A stretch of 64,000 bases of DNA from Citrobacter amalonaticus (GCA_028994555.1 JARDVN010000001.1:3162001-3226000); one strand, 5' to 3'; shown: positions 22,925-32,224, counted from the first letter of the stretch. A program made the numbers and translations. Notes: generated from the sequence alone by a model not told the origin.

Positions 22925-23785
22925 ATGCGCTCTAATCTTCCGCTTAATGCCCTACGGGCCTTTGAGGCTTCGGCTCGCCATTTGAGTTTCACTCGTGCGG
23001 CACTGGAACTTTGTGTCACGCAGGCCGCCGTCAGCCAGCAGGTGCGTATTCTGGAAGATCGCCTGAACAGAGTGCTGTTTAAACGTCTCCCCAGAGGGCT
23101 GGAGATGACGGATGAGGCGCAGGCGCTGTTTGCCGTCCTGACCGACGCTTTTAGCCAAATCGACACTATTTTCCGTCAGTTTGAGGGCGGGGAGTATCGT
23201 GAAGTGCTTACGGTCGCTGCGGTCGGTACTTTTGCCGTTGGCTGGTTACTGCCGCGTATTGAGCAATTCCGCCAGGCGCATCCGTTCGTTGAGTTACGCT
23301 TGCGCACAAATAACAATGTTGTGAATCTGGCGGCAGAGGGGCTGGATTTCGCCATTCGCTTTGGCAGCGGCCAGTGGCCTGCAACCCATAACGAAATATT
23401 GTGTGATGCCCCGCTGACCGTCCTGTGTACGCCAGAGACCGCGCAACGGCTTAATCATCCAGCCGATCTCCTGCAAGAGAATCTTCTGCGTTCATATCGG
23501 GCAGATGAGTGGGATAGCTGGTTTGCGGCTGCTGGCGTGTCGGCAGAGCGGATCAATGGCGCCGTTTTTGATTCCTCACGCCTGATGATTGAAACGGTCA
23601 TTCATACCGGCGGCGCGGCACTGGTTCCGGCAATGATGTTTGCCAGAGAACTAACGGCCGGACTACTCGTTCGCCCCTTCGCGATTGAGATCAATATGGG
23701 CAGTTACTGGCTCACACACCTGAAGTCAAAACCGATGACACCCGCGATGGATATTTTCCGCGACTGGATCGTGAAAATGACATGA
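22925..23785 (+). CDS. LysR-family AmpR-type regulator of the class A beta-lactamase
   Basis: 286 residues, intact. The N-terminal winged HTH reads LPLNALRAFEASARHLSFTRAALELCVTQAAVSQQVRILEDRL, which is the AmpR subtype; an effector domain follows (TVAAVGTFAVGWLLPRI, FAIRFGSGQWP). Known relatives (SedR, CdiR, AmpR) sense cell-wall muropeptides and control a divergent beta-lactamase. No ampC is present here, and the adjacent divergent bla is the obvious target. A hairpin at 23785-23808 follows the stop. Confidence 0.9.
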   Translation: MRSNLPLNALRAFEASARHLSFTRAALELCVTQAAVSQQVRILEDRLNRVLFKRLPRGLEMTDEAQALFAVLTDAFSQIDTIFRQFEGGEYREVLTVAAVGTFAVGWLLPRIEQFRQAHPFVELRLRTNNNVVNLAAEGLDFAIRFGSGQWPATHNEILCDAPLTVLCTPETAQRLNHPADLLQENLLRSYRADEWDSWFAAAGVSAERINGAVFDSSRLMIETVIHTGGAALVPAMMFARELTAGLLVRPFAIEINMGSYWLTHLKSKPMTPAMDIFRDWIVKMT

Positions 23786-23808
23786 ACGGGAGCCAGCAGG
23801 CTCCCGTT
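23785..23808. terminator. Hairpin between the LysR regulator and uspF
   Basis: Perfect 10-bp stem AACGGGAGCC / GGCTCCCGTT with loop AGCA between convergent genes. Its T tract is short (TTTG), so it may act from both sides or only weakly. Confidence 0.65.
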
Positions 23809-23814
23809 TGCGGC

Positions 23815-24244
23815 TCAGCGAACGACCAGAACCGGACAGTGCGCGTGGCGCACGACGGCTGCGGCGGTAGAACCCAGCAGGTATGTAGAGATCCCGGGCC
23901 GGTGTGATGCGATGATCACCAGGTCAGCACTGACGGAATCCGCCAGTTTCAGGATCTGATCTTTAGGGGGGGCCGTATACCACATGCTGCTGTACCCGAC
24001 CTTCAGGGATATCGAATTGTTTCACAATCTCGTTGAGTTTTTGCGATGCTTTCGTCTGCAGCCCATTTTTATCCGGGAGTTCGCCAGAGTAAGCGAGCCC
24101 CAGGGAGGCATAAAAGGGGACTGAGGGAATGACCGCCAGGAAATGGACTTTCGCCGTTTTGGCGTGGGTTTTAACCTGAGGAATAAGCTGCCGGGTGAGA
24201 TCGGCTTCTGAGATATCAATGGGTACCAGAACAGAACGATACAT
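23815..24244 (-). CDS. uspF: Universal stress protein, UspF/UspG type (one homopolymer frameshift)
   Basis: A small cytoplasmic Usp-fold protein that binds ATP. It starts [17 protein letters not shown] at ATG 24244, eight bases after GGAGG, and after removing one base from the G run at 23966-23972 continues [53 protein letters not shown]. The ATP-binding motif G-2x-G-9x-G(S/T) is visible in [19 protein letters not shown]. 142 residues, close to E. coli UspF (144). ATG 24250 is also in frame. Confidence 0.88.
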
Positions 24245-24358
24245 AGTCATTACCTCCTGTTTTTTGTCTCCGGTTTTAGTATATCGAATCTCTTTTTTTG
24301 CATAAAAAAGTGACCAGATCAAGTTTCCTTCATTTACGTCAACGGTGTTGAATAAATT

Positions 24359-24381
24359 GTATTGTTATAATATAACATTTC
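24359..24381. promoter_or_regulatory. Zur box upstream of zinT
   Basis: The core TGTTATAATATAACA (24363-24377) is a perfect dyad around a central A and, with flanking ATTTC, matches the enterobacterial Zur consensus (GAAATGTTATANTATAACATTTC). It lies 34 bases before the zinT start, so zinc repression of zinT by Zur is expected, as in E. coli. Confidence 0.85.
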
Positions 24382-24410
24382 ATCTTATTCATCTGATTGA
24401 GGGTACGACG

Positions 24411-25062
24411 TTGGCAATTCATTGGAAAAAATTATCTGTTTCTCTGGGAATGTTGTGGTTTAGCAGTTATGCCTTCGCCCATGGCGATCACGCGCATGGC
24501 GTGCCGTTGACGGAGATGGAACAGAAAGCGGCGGAAGGCGAATTTGCAGATAGCAATGTTAAGGACAGAGCGCTTACCGACTGGGATGGTATGTGGCAAT
24601 CCGTATATCCGTATCTGGTGAGCGGCGAGCTGGATCCGGTTTTTAAACAGAAGGCAGAAAAGGGTAAGGGCAAAACGGCAGAGGAGGTGAAAGCCTATTA
24701 CCGGAAAGGCTATGCGACGGACGTTGATACCATTGGCATCGAAAATGGCGTGATGGAGTTTCATACTGGTAAGCAGGTGGCCTCCTGCCAGTATGACTAC
24801 GCCGGGTACAAGATCCTGACCTACACCTCAGGTAAAAAAAGGAGTGCGTTATCTGTTTGAATGCAAAGACGCAAACAGTAAAGCACCGAAATTTGTGCAG
24901 TTCAGCGATCATATCATTGCGCCGCGGGCGTCGGCCCACTTCCATATTTTTATGGGCAATACCTCACAACAGGCACTACTGGAAGAAATGGACAACTGGC
25001 CAACCTACTATCCTTATCAGCTCAAGGCGCAGGCCGTGGTGGACGAAATGCTGCACCACTAA
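24411..25062 (+). CDS. zinT: Periplasmic zinc-binding protein ZinT (one homopolymer frameshift)
   Basis: ZinT is secreted to the periplasm under zinc starvation and passes Zn to ZnuA. I use TTG 24411 ([19 protein letters not shown]), eight bases after GAGG; the signal peptide ends at AFA before the metal-rich HGDHAHG. The lipocalin-like domain contains [13 protein letters not shown] and HFHIFMGN with the Zn histidines. One extra A (24834-24840) breaks the frame; repaired it reads [15 protein letters not shown] and the precursor has 216 residues, as in E. coli. ATG 24345 would add an unlikely N-terminal tail. Confidence 0.93.
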
Positions 25063-25148
25063 ATTCAGGCTCAGCCCGCTGCTTGTCGGCGGGCTTCCTG
25101 TCGCGCTAAGGTGCCTCCTGGCAGAAATGATATGTTGACGGTGAGGCA

Positions 25149-25950
25149 ATGATATTGAGGATTGCAGATACCCTTCGGGAACAACTGGAAAAGGTGAAAG
25201 CCATCATTGAACGGATCCTTGAAGAGGATCTGTTGGCCATTCATTTGTACGGTTCTGCCGTTGAGGGTGGGTTAAAACCGCACAGCGATATTGATTTGCT
25301 GGTCACCACGCGTGTGCCGCTGACGACGGCAAAGCGAGAAGCGCTGATGCAGGAACTCCTGTCGGTGTCAGCCTGGCCAGGTACGTCGACGCTCTGGCGG
25401 GCGCTTGAGGTGACGGTTGTGGTGCATGCTGATGTGGTACCCTGGCGTTTTCCTCCCCGACGAGAAATGCAGTTTGGCGAGTGGTTACGCGAGGATATTC
25501 AGGCGGGGGAAGTATGAACCGGCACAGCAGGATAGCGATCTGGCGATTTTATTGACCCAGGCACGTAATGCCAGCATAGCCCTGACCGGCGAGCGCGCGG
25601 ATTCGCTTTTTGAGCCGGTGCCGCAAAGCGACATTCGGGAGACCTTCCGTCAGACGCTGATGCTCTGGCAGGACAGCTGGGATTTGCAGGGCGACGAGCG
25701 CAATATCATGTTGACTCTGGCGCGCATCTGGTACAGCGTGGCGACAGGCGGTTTTACCGCGAAAGACCGCGCTGCTTACTGGTTAATGCCTTATCTCCCG
25801 GACGAACACGCTTCTCTACTTGCGACCGCACGGCTCGACTATCTGGGGCAGGTAAGCGTTGACTGGGCAAAGATTATGCCCGCCGTCTCGCGCTTTGTCT
25901 GCTATGCAAAAGCGAAAATAGCCGAACAGTTATCGCTCGTGGATAAGTGA
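25149..25950 (+). CDS. aadA: Aminoglycoside 3''-adenylyltransferase, Salmonella aadA type (one homopolymer frameshift)
   Basis: ANT(3'')(9) family enzyme that adenylylates streptomycin and spectinomycin. The nucleotidyltransferase motif is LYGSAVEGGLKPHSDIDLLV, and ALEVTVVVHADVVPWRFPP continues the catalytic domain; the C-terminal helical domain contains QGDERNIMLTLARIWYSVATG. It resembles chromosomal (cryptic, conditionally expressed) Salmonella AadA more than integron cassettes. There is no attC nearby. A G run at 25505-25509 has one base too many; repair restores LREDIQAGKYEPAQQDSDLA and about 266 residues. Confidence 0.9.
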
Positions 25951-26000
25951 CATCCTGTTTCAGACATCGTGATTCCCGCAACAGGAAAATGGCTGATAAT

Positions 26001-26031
26001 AAAAAAAGGCAGATCGCTCTGCCTTTTTTTT
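26001..26031. terminator. Bidirectional terminator between aadA and minE
   Basis: AAAAAAA GGCAGA tcgc TCTGCC followed by eight T: symmetric A and T tracts flank a 6-bp stem, so it can end both the aadA transcript and the convergent minCDE transcript. Confidence 0.9.
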
Positions 26032-26055
26032 CCAGGAATTATCTCACTAAAGCGT

Positions 26056-26322
26056 TTATTTCGACTCTTCAGCTTCCGGCAAGGTAACGTTAAGTTCAAG
26101 AATGGAAATATCCCCGTCTTTTTGTTCAAGCTGAACGGTGACCATTTCCGGATCAATTTGTACGTACTTACAAATGACTTCAAGAATATCTTTACGTAAC
26201 TGCGGTAAATAATGCGGCTCGGCGTCACTACGACGACGCTCGGCAACAATAATCTGTAATCGCTCTTTCGCGATGTTCGCTGTACTCTTTTTCCGCGAGA
26301 GAAAAAAATCCAGTAATGCCAT
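26056..26322 (-). CDS. minE: Cell division topological specificity factor MinE
   Basis: MinE stimulates MinD ATPase and drives the pole-to-pole oscillation that keeps the Z ring at mid-cell. The 88-residue frame is intact: the membrane-targeting/MinD-binding start is [30 protein letters not shown], and the C-terminal topological domain contains [16 protein letters not shown]. It starts three bases after the minD stop, the third gene of minCDE. Confidence 0.98.
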
Positions 26323-26325
26323 AAC

Positions 26326-27139
26326 TTATCCTCCGAACAGGCGTTTGAGGAAACCTTTCTTCTCTTCGTCAATGAAGCGGAAAGGACGTTCTTCTCCCAA
26401 CAGACGGTCTACCGTATCGGCATACGCTTTACCTGCGTCTGCATTGATGTCCAGAATGACCGGTTCGCCCTGGTTAGAGGCGCGCAGAACAGACTGATCT
26501 TCCGGGATAACTCCGACGAGTTTAATGCGCAGGATCTCCAGCACATCTTCCATACTGAGCATGTCGCCACGGTTAACACGGCCTGGGTTGTAGCGCGTCA
26601 ACAGCAGATGTTCTTTAATCGGATCTTCACCGTTTTCGGCACGGCGAGATTTAGACGCCAGAATCCCCAGGATACGGTCAGAGTCGCGTACCGAGGAGAC
26701 TTCCGGGTTGGTGGTGATAATCGCTTCGTCGGCGAAATAGAGCGCCATCAGCGCGCCGGTTTCAATCCCCGCAGGGGAGTCGCAAACGATAAATTCGAAA
26801 TCCATTGCTTTCAGATCGTCGAGAACTTTTGCAACGCCTTCGCGCGTTAATGCGTCTTTATCGCGAGTCTGAGAGGCCGGAAGAATGAAGAGATTCTCAG
26901 TACGCTTGTCCTTGATGAGCGCCTGATTGAGCGACGCATCGCCCTGAATGACGTTGACGAAATCATAAACAACCCGACGTTCACACCCCATGATCAGATC
27001 GAGGTTACGCAGGCCGATATCAAAATCAATAACGACAGTTTTCTTTCCCTTCTGGGCCAAACCAGTAGCGATGGCCGCGCTGGAGGTGGTTTTGCCAACG
27101 CCCCCCTTTACCCGAAGTAACTACAATAATGCGTGCCAT
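26326..27139 (-). CDS. minD: Septum site-determining ATPase MinD (one homopolymer frameshift)
   Basis: MinD is the membrane-binding ParA/deviant Walker A ATPase that recruits MinC. ATG 27139 gives MARIIVVTSGKGGVGKTTS once one base is removed from the C run at 27111-27116; the deviant Walker A motif KGGVGKTT lies exactly at the break. Downstream, VIDFDIGLRNLDLIMG and CDSPAGIETGAL are intact, and the C-terminal amphipathic membrane helix (KKGFLKRLFGG) is present. The repaired length is 270 residues. Loss of MinD would give minicells, which supports a sequencing cause. Confidence 0.96.
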
Positions 27140-27162
27140 AGAAATTCCTTGTTAAAAAGGGA

Positions 27163-27870
27163 TCAATTCAACGGTTGAACTGTCAAAGCGTTATCTGCCA
27201 ACTGCAGACGTGCCGCTTTGCCATAAAATTCTGCTGGGATTTTATCACTCAGCCAGTAAACACCTGCAATAGACACCAGCTCTGCCGTCAGATGGGTACA
27301 GAAAATTTGCGCATCACGGTCGCCACTTGCGCCCGCCAGTGCGCGGCCTCTCATCATGCCATAGACATGAATATTGCCATCGGCGATCAGCTCAGCGCCA
27401 GCACTGACGTGACTTGTAACAATCAGATCACATTGTGGTGCATAAATGCGTTGACCGGAACGAACCGGTATATCAATAAATCGCGTTTTTGTGACGGGAG
27501 TAGCGTTTTGCGCTACAGCGGCGGGAGTAACGGGTTCTGACGGCGCACAGCGGACCACTTTCTCTTTACCTTCAGTGAGTAAAGGAAGGCCCATCTGGTC
27601 GATTTCGGCTTTCAGTCGGGCATCTTTGCAACCGCTGACACCAATAATACGCAACCCCGTCGACGCCACGATCTTCTGCAACTGTGGCCAGTTCACCGGC
27701 GCATCAAGATTACTGACATTCACGACCACAGGAGCATGTTTTAAAAAAGCAGGAGCCTGAGCGATTTTGTCTTCTAACGCCTGACGAATAACCTCGGGTT
27801 CTGCTTCATGTAAATGAACCACTGATAAGGTGAAGCTACTGCCTTTAAGTTCGATGGGCGTGTTTGACAT
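27163..27870 (-). CDS. minC: Septum site-determining protein MinC
   Basis: MinC is the FtsZ polymerisation inhibitor of the Min system. I place the start at ATG 27870 ([21 protein letters not shown]), giving 235 residues; an upstream in-frame ATG (27900) adds ten residues absent from homologues. The N-terminal FtsZ-binding domain is followed by a Pro/Ala/Thr linker and the beta-helix C-domain ([33 protein letters not shown]) that binds MinD. It is the first gene of minCDE and divergent from ycgL. Confidence 0.97.
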   Translation of the reverse strand: MSNTPIELKGSSFTLSVVHLHEAEPEVIRQALEDKIAQAPAFLKHAPVVVNVSNLDAPVNWPQLQKIVASTGLRIIGVSGCKDARLKAEIDQMGLPLLTEGKEKVVRCAPSEPVTPAAVAQNATPVTKTRFIDIPVRSGQRIYAPQCDLIVTSHVSAGAELIADGNIHVYGMMRGRALAGASGDRDAQIFCTHLTAELVSIAGVYWLSDKIPAEFYGKAARLQLADNALTVQPLN

Positions 27871-27996
27871 CCTGGCCTTACTCAATTTGCTATTTATCAT
27901 CCCCGGTGTGGAGTGATATTCCGAAGTCCAGAAGGCATGTTATAGTCACTATTATATTGAGGCAAGTCGCCATCCGTTTAATTCAGAGTAAAAAGT

Positions 27997-28291
27997 ATGT
28001 TTTGTGTGATCTACAGAAGTGCTAAGCGTGACCAGACCTATTTATATGTCGAAAAAAAAGACGATTTCTCACGTGTGCCTGAAGAACTGATGAAAGGATT
28101 TGGTCAGCCGCAGCTGGCAATGATATTGCCGCTGGATGGTAGCAAAAAAGTTAGTTAACGCCTCGCTGGATAAAGTTAAACAAGCCTTAACGGAGCAGGG
28201 ATATTATTTACAACTGCCTCCGCCGCCCGAAGATTTATTGAAGCAACATCGTTTCAACGCCTCACAGAACAATCCAGAAACCGATAAATAA
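27997..28291 (+). CDS. ycgL: YcgL-family protein (one homopolymer frameshift)
   Basis: A small conserved gammaproteobacterial protein of unknown function with the YcgL fold. It starts [21 protein letters not shown] and contains [25 protein letters not shown]. One extra base in the A run 28144-28149 breaks it; repaired, it continues [36 protein letters not shown] and ends at 28291, 97 residues. It is divergent from minC and upstream of ycgM, as in E. coli. Confidence 0.92.
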
Positions 28292-28359
28292 ACGGTGCCC
28301 GGCGTCATGCCTGTCGGTGCCATTCCTGAAGTCGACGATGACAAATTAGGGGAAAATGA

Positions 28360-29020
28360 ATGTATCAACATCATAACTGGCAGGGTGCGCTGCTTGACTA
28401 CCCGGTAAGTAAAGTGGTGTGCGTGGGCAGCAATTACGCCAACCACATAAAAGAAATGGGCAGCGTCACGCCGGATGAGCCGGTGCTGTTTATCAAGCCG
28501 GAAACCGCCCTGTGCGATTTGCGCCAGCCGCTGGTCATTCCGACGGATATGGGCTCGGTGCACCATGAAGTCGAACTGGCGGTGCTCATCGGCGCAACGC
28601 TGCGTCAGGCGACCGAAGAACATGTGCGTAAGGCTATCGCCGGATATGGCGTGGCGCTCGATCTGACGTTACGTGATATCCAGGGCAAAATGAAGAAGGC
28701 CGGGCAGCCGTGGGAGAAAGCGAAAGGATTCGATAACTCATGCCCGCTGTCCGGGTTTATTCCAACTGCGGAATTTAACGGCGATCCGCAGGCGACCCCC
28801 CCTGGGGCTGACGGTCAATGGCGAGGTTCGCCAGCAGGGTACAACGGCGGATATGATCCATAAGATCGTCCCTTTAATCGCCTACATGAGCAAATTCTTT
28901 ACGCTCAAAGCCGGCGATGTCGTGCTGACCGGCACGCCGGAAGGTGTCGGGCCGCTCGCCAGCGGCGACGAGCTGATGGTCAGTTTTAACGGTCACTCCC
29001 TGACGACCCGCGTCCTGTAA
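28360..29020 (+). CDS. ycgM: Fumarylacetoacetate hydrolase family protein YcgM (one homopolymer frameshift)
   Basis: FAH-family metal-dependent enzyme; relatives act as acylpyruvases or oxaloacetate tautomerases/decarboxylases. [18 protein letters not shown] opens the fold; metal ligands are in [12 protein letters not shown] (E, E) and [12 protein letters not shown] (D). It is split by one extra C in 28796-28802; repaired it reads [37 protein letters not shown] and has 219 residues. A stem TTGCCGCC / GGCGGCAA at 29028-29050 follows the stop. Confidence 0.93.
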
Positions 29021-29098
29021 CGCCTGCTTGCCGCCTTTTTTAGGCGGCAAAACTTGCATCAGCGTGCCAGACTGGTTATAAGGTGCAGCTTTATAGCA

Positions 29099-29560
29099 AT
29101 GGCGGATACCCTGATGAGCGATTTACCTTTCTGGCAACGTAAAACCCTGGATGAAATGACCGATGCCGAGTGGGAGTCGTTATGTGATGGCTGCGGTCAG
29201 TGCTGCCTGCATAAACTGATGGACGAAGACACCGACGAAATTTACTTCACCAACGTCGCCTGCCGCCAGCTCAACATCAAAACCTGCCAGTGTCGCAATT
29301 ACGAACGTCGGTTCGAGTACGAGCCTGACTGCATCAAGTTAACGCGTGATAACCTGCCGACCTTTGAATGGCTGCCAATGACCTGCGCCTATCGGCTGCT
29401 GGCGGAAGGGAAAGGGCTGCCGAAATGGCACCCGCTGCTGACGGGGTCGAAAGCGGCAATGCACGGCGAGCGAATTTCGGTACGTCATATTGCCGTGAAA
29501 GAGTCAGAAGTGCATGACTGGCAGGACCATATTTTAAACAAACCGTCATGGGCGGACTGA
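29099..29560 (+). CDS. ycgN: YcgN, UPF0260 cysteine-cluster protein
   Basis: A conserved 153-residue cytoplasmic protein of unknown function with a CxxCGxCC-type cluster ([13 protein letters not shown]) and a second Cys set ([14 protein letters not shown]), suggesting bound zinc or an iron-sulfur centre. I use ATG 29099 ([20 protein letters not shown]), which gives the E. coli length; the frame is open upstream to 29054. It is the last gene before the terminator/repeat region shared with dsbB. Confidence 0.92.
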   Translation: MADTLMSDLPFWQRKTLDEMTDAEWESLCDGCGQCCLHKLMDEDTDEIYFTNVACRQLNIKTCQCRNYERRFEYEPDCIKLTRDNLPTFEWLPMTCAYRLLAEGKGLPKWHPLLTGSKAAMHGERISVRHIAVKESEVHDWQDHILNKPSWAD

Positions 29561-29596
29561 ACTGCATGGTCTGATTTCAGGTTTACGGCAAAAAAA

Positions 29597-29616
29597 ACGC
29601 TCCCGGCAGGGAGCGT
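29597..29616. terminator. Terminator hairpin, copy distal to dsbB
   Basis: ACGCTCCCGGCAGGGAGCGT: perfect 8-bp stem, loop GGCA. On the minus strand it is followed by eight T (A run 29590-29597), so it is a functional rho-independent terminator for dsbB. The identical hairpin recurs at 29758-29777 on the other side of a 141-bp element. Confidence 0.85.
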
Positions 29617-29757
29617 GAGGGTGATGACAAACCTCATTACTATACTGGACAAGCAGAGATCACCTTATTTAAAACCAGGAAAATCAATTGATTGATTTTC
29701 GGCTGATAACCACAAAGAAGGAAAAACCACGTTTTATCCTTCTTTGTCAGCAGTTAG
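29617..29757 (-). mobile_element. 141-bp terminator-targeted repeat element, copy 1
   Basis: A non-coding 141-bp segment flanked by two exact copies of the 20-base hairpin ACGCTCCCGGCAGGGAGCGT. A second copy, with 14 mismatches and no gaps by my count, lies at 50852-50992. Five bases in from each end are subterminal inverted repeats (TGATGACAAA at the left, TGCTGACAAA on the opposite strand at the right). Internal stems: GGTGAT / ATCACC, AAAATCAAT / ATTGATTTT (29680-29699) and AAAGAAGGA / TCCTTCTTT (29714-29745). It does not look like REP or ERIC. Probably a MITE-like element using the hairpin as target. Confidence 0.75.
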
Positions 29758-29777
29758 ACGCTCCCGGCAGGGAGCGT
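29758..29777. terminator. Duplicated terminator hairpin, copy next to dsbB
   Basis: An exact repeat of the 20-base hairpin at 29597, here six bases after the dsbB stop (minus strand). No T tract follows it on the minus strand because the 141-bp element intervenes. The stem is extended by AG/CT on the outside. Confidence 0.8.
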
Positions 29778-29783
29778 CTGAGA

Positions 29784-30314
29784 TTAGCGACCAAACAGAT
29801 CGCGTCTTTTCGGTTTAAGCGGCTGAGCAATCAGCACCAGAACCGCGACGACCAGATAGGCCACGAAAATGCCCAATAGCCATTGCGGCATTTCCAGCGA
29901 CAAGAATTCCCACTGACGCTCAGCGCAATCACCAGAGGCGACAAACACCTGCGGCAACCATTTGTCCAGCGGCAACCAGCTCGGGAAGCGCGCCATAAAA
30001 TCACATGTCATGAACGGAGAAGGATGCAACTGGATCATGGTGTGTTCCCATGTCAGTTGCACACCGCGCCATGCGCTGTAAATCCAGATAATCAGCGCTA
30101 CATAACGCAGCGGCGTTTTAGGCGCGATCGCACCCACCAGTCCGGCACCCATGATGCCAAACAGCGCACAGCGCTCATAAATGCACAGTACACACGGCTT
30201 AAGCAGCATAACGTGCTGAAACCACAGCGCGACAAGTTCAAGCGCCAGGGCAGTAAAAGCCATCAATAACCAGGCGCCGCGACCCCGTGAGCACTGGTTT
30301 AAATATCGCAACAT
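29784..30314 (-). CDS. dsbB: Disulfide bond formation protein DsbB
   Basis: DsbB is the four-helix inner-membrane quinone reductase that re-oxidises DsbA. Active cysteines are visible in [13 protein letters not shown] (CxxC) and in TCDFMARF and GDCAERQW (second periplasmic loop). ATG 30314 ([20 protein letters not shown]) gives 176 residues, as in E. coli; the frame is open further upstream without homology. It is followed by the duplicated terminator and element described separately. Confidence 0.97.
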   Translation of the reverse strand: MLRYLNQCSRGRGAWLLMAFTALALELVALWFQHVMLLKPCVLCIYERCALFGIMGAGLVGAIAPKTPLRYVALIIWIYSAWRGVQLTWEHTMIQLHPSPFMTCDFMARFPSWLPLDKWLPQVFVASGDCAERQWEFLSLEMPQWLLGIFVAYLVVAVLVLIAQPLKPKRRDLFGR

Positions 30315-30426
30315 AATCATTTCCCTGCAACATGCGTAGACACGGCAGTGTAAACCAATTCGATCACAGCGCCACCAGGAGAAACTTAAATATTGTGTAA
30401 TTGGATAAATATCACGCAAAAAGGCA

Positions 30427-30450
30427 AACCGGGCAGTGAAATGCCCGGTA
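30427..30450 (-). terminator. Terminator of nhaB
   Basis: Stem ACCGGGCA / TGCCCGGT with a 6-base loop, just after the nhaB stop on the minus strand, followed by TTTGCCTTTTT. Confidence 0.75.
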
Positions 30451-30455
30451 AGTTG

Positions 30456-32002
30456 TTATGAAAGTGTAGCTAACCAACCGGTTTGCATCATCCACTCGGT
30501 CATCGGCGTCAGGGTAAACTCAACGCACAGCAGACCGACCAGCGTCAGCACAATGGTATAGGGCAGCGCCATCCAGACCATCCGACCATAGGAGAGACGA
30601 ATCAGCGGCGCCAGTGCGGAGGTGAGCAGGAACAGGAATGCCGCCTGACCGTTTGGCGTCGCGACGGACGGCAGGTTCGTCCCGGTGTTGATCGCAACGG
30701 CTAACAGCTCGTACTGCTGCAGGGAGATCGCGCCGCTTTCCATGGCCGCTTTGGCCTCGTTAATGTAGATAGTACCGACGAAGACATTGTCCGAGATTGA
30801 CGAGAGCAGGCCGTTGAAGAGATAGAACAGCGTCAGCTGCGCGTGCTCTGATGCCTGCAACACATACTGAATAATCGGCGAAAAGAGATGCTGATCGATG
30901 ATCACCGCGACAATGGAGAAAAAGACCGTCAGAAGCGCAGTGAATGGCAGAGATTCGGTGAACGCTTTGCCGATCGCATGCTCATCAGTCACGCCGGTCA
31001 GCGACGTGGCGAGGATAATCACAGAGAGGCCAATCAGACCCACTTCCGCCAGATGCAGCGCCAGGGCAATCACCAGCCAGACGCCGATTATCGCCTGCAC
31101 AATCAGTTTGACTCTGTCCTGACGGGAACGCTGATGGCGGCTCTGATCGTCAAACTGCTGCAATACGTCACGCACTTTTTCCGGCAACGTTTCGCCGTAG
31201 CCAAACCAGCGCATTTTTTCCACCAGCACGCAGGTGAGCAGGCCACAAATCAGCACCGGAATGGTGACCGGGGACATCCGCAGGAAGAAATCACCGAAGT
31301 GCCAGCCAGCGGCTTTGGCAATAATCAGGTTCTGCGGTTCCCCCCACCATCGTCATCACACCACCCAGTGCGGTGCCGACCCCGGCATGCATCATCAGGC
31401 TACGCAGGAAGCCCCGGAACTGCTCAAGCACAGTTTTGTAGTGTTGATCAATATGGCTGTCATCCAGGATGTCGCTATCATCGCCGCGGGAAGAGGCCAC
31501 GCGGTGATAAATGCCGTAGAATCCGACGGCGACGCTTATCACCACTGCGACCACGGTCAGCGCGTCCAGGAAGGCGGAGAGAAACGCCGCCGCCACACAA
31601 AACGCCAGCGACAGTAGGGTTTTGGAACGAATGCTCAGCAGCAGCCGGGTAAAGATAAACAGCAGTAACTGCTTCATGAAATAAATGCCCGCGACCATAA
31701 ACATCAGCAGCAGCAAGACTTCAAGATTGTTTGCCACCTCTTCGCGAACGTGCGCGGCGCTGGTCATCCCAATAATAACCGCTTCGATGGCCAGCAAACC
31801 GCCCGGCAGCAGCGGGTAACACTTCAGGGCCATCGCCAGCGTGAAGATGAATTCGGCTACCAGCAGCCAGCCGGCGACAAACGGATTGATAATGAAAATC
31901 AGCGGGTTAACTATCAGGAAGATCAGTAGTGCGAGTTTGTACCAGTCAGGGGACTGACCTAAAAAAATTGCGCCAGATGGCACGGCCCCATGAGAGTTCC
32001 AT
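30456..32002 (-). CDS. nhaB: Na+/H+ antiporter NhaB (two homopolymer frameshifts)
   Basis: NhaB is an electrogenic inner-membrane sodium/proton antiporter of the IT superfamily with about 12 membrane segments. ATG 32002 gives [20 protein letters not shown] after removing one base from the A run 31971-31977. A second extra base (31340-31345) is removed to give [37 protein letters not shown] and [34 protein letters not shown] are conserved. The repaired length is 514 residues (E. coli 513). It is divergent from fadR, as in E. coli. Confidence 0.95.
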
Positions 32003-32224
32003 TATGGTTTCCCTTACCTTATTTATTGAAATGATGTTTTTATGGTTAGCCACAAAGAGTAACGGTCAGTCTGAAAGCAGGCAAGCCTTTACCCCTCAAC
32101 AGTTTGTGTTATCAAGAAAATGAAGCCTTGATCCCCTTTTTCTTCATTGCGTCTGCTATCGGGCGTGTAACCCGTCTGGTATGATGAGTGTAACTATGTT
32201 TTGCTGTGTAATGGAAATCTCACT

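Noticed and set aside
19154..26000. Prophage or integrative island
   Set aside because: No integrase, phage structural genes, att repeats or IS are visible. The tRNA-like sequence has no displaced 3' fragment that I could find within the window.
29617..29757. Reading the 141-bp repeat as ERIC or REP
   Set aside because: It lacks the REP head GCCGGATGGCG and the ERIC inverted ends and core; its length and flanking hairpin duplications also differ.
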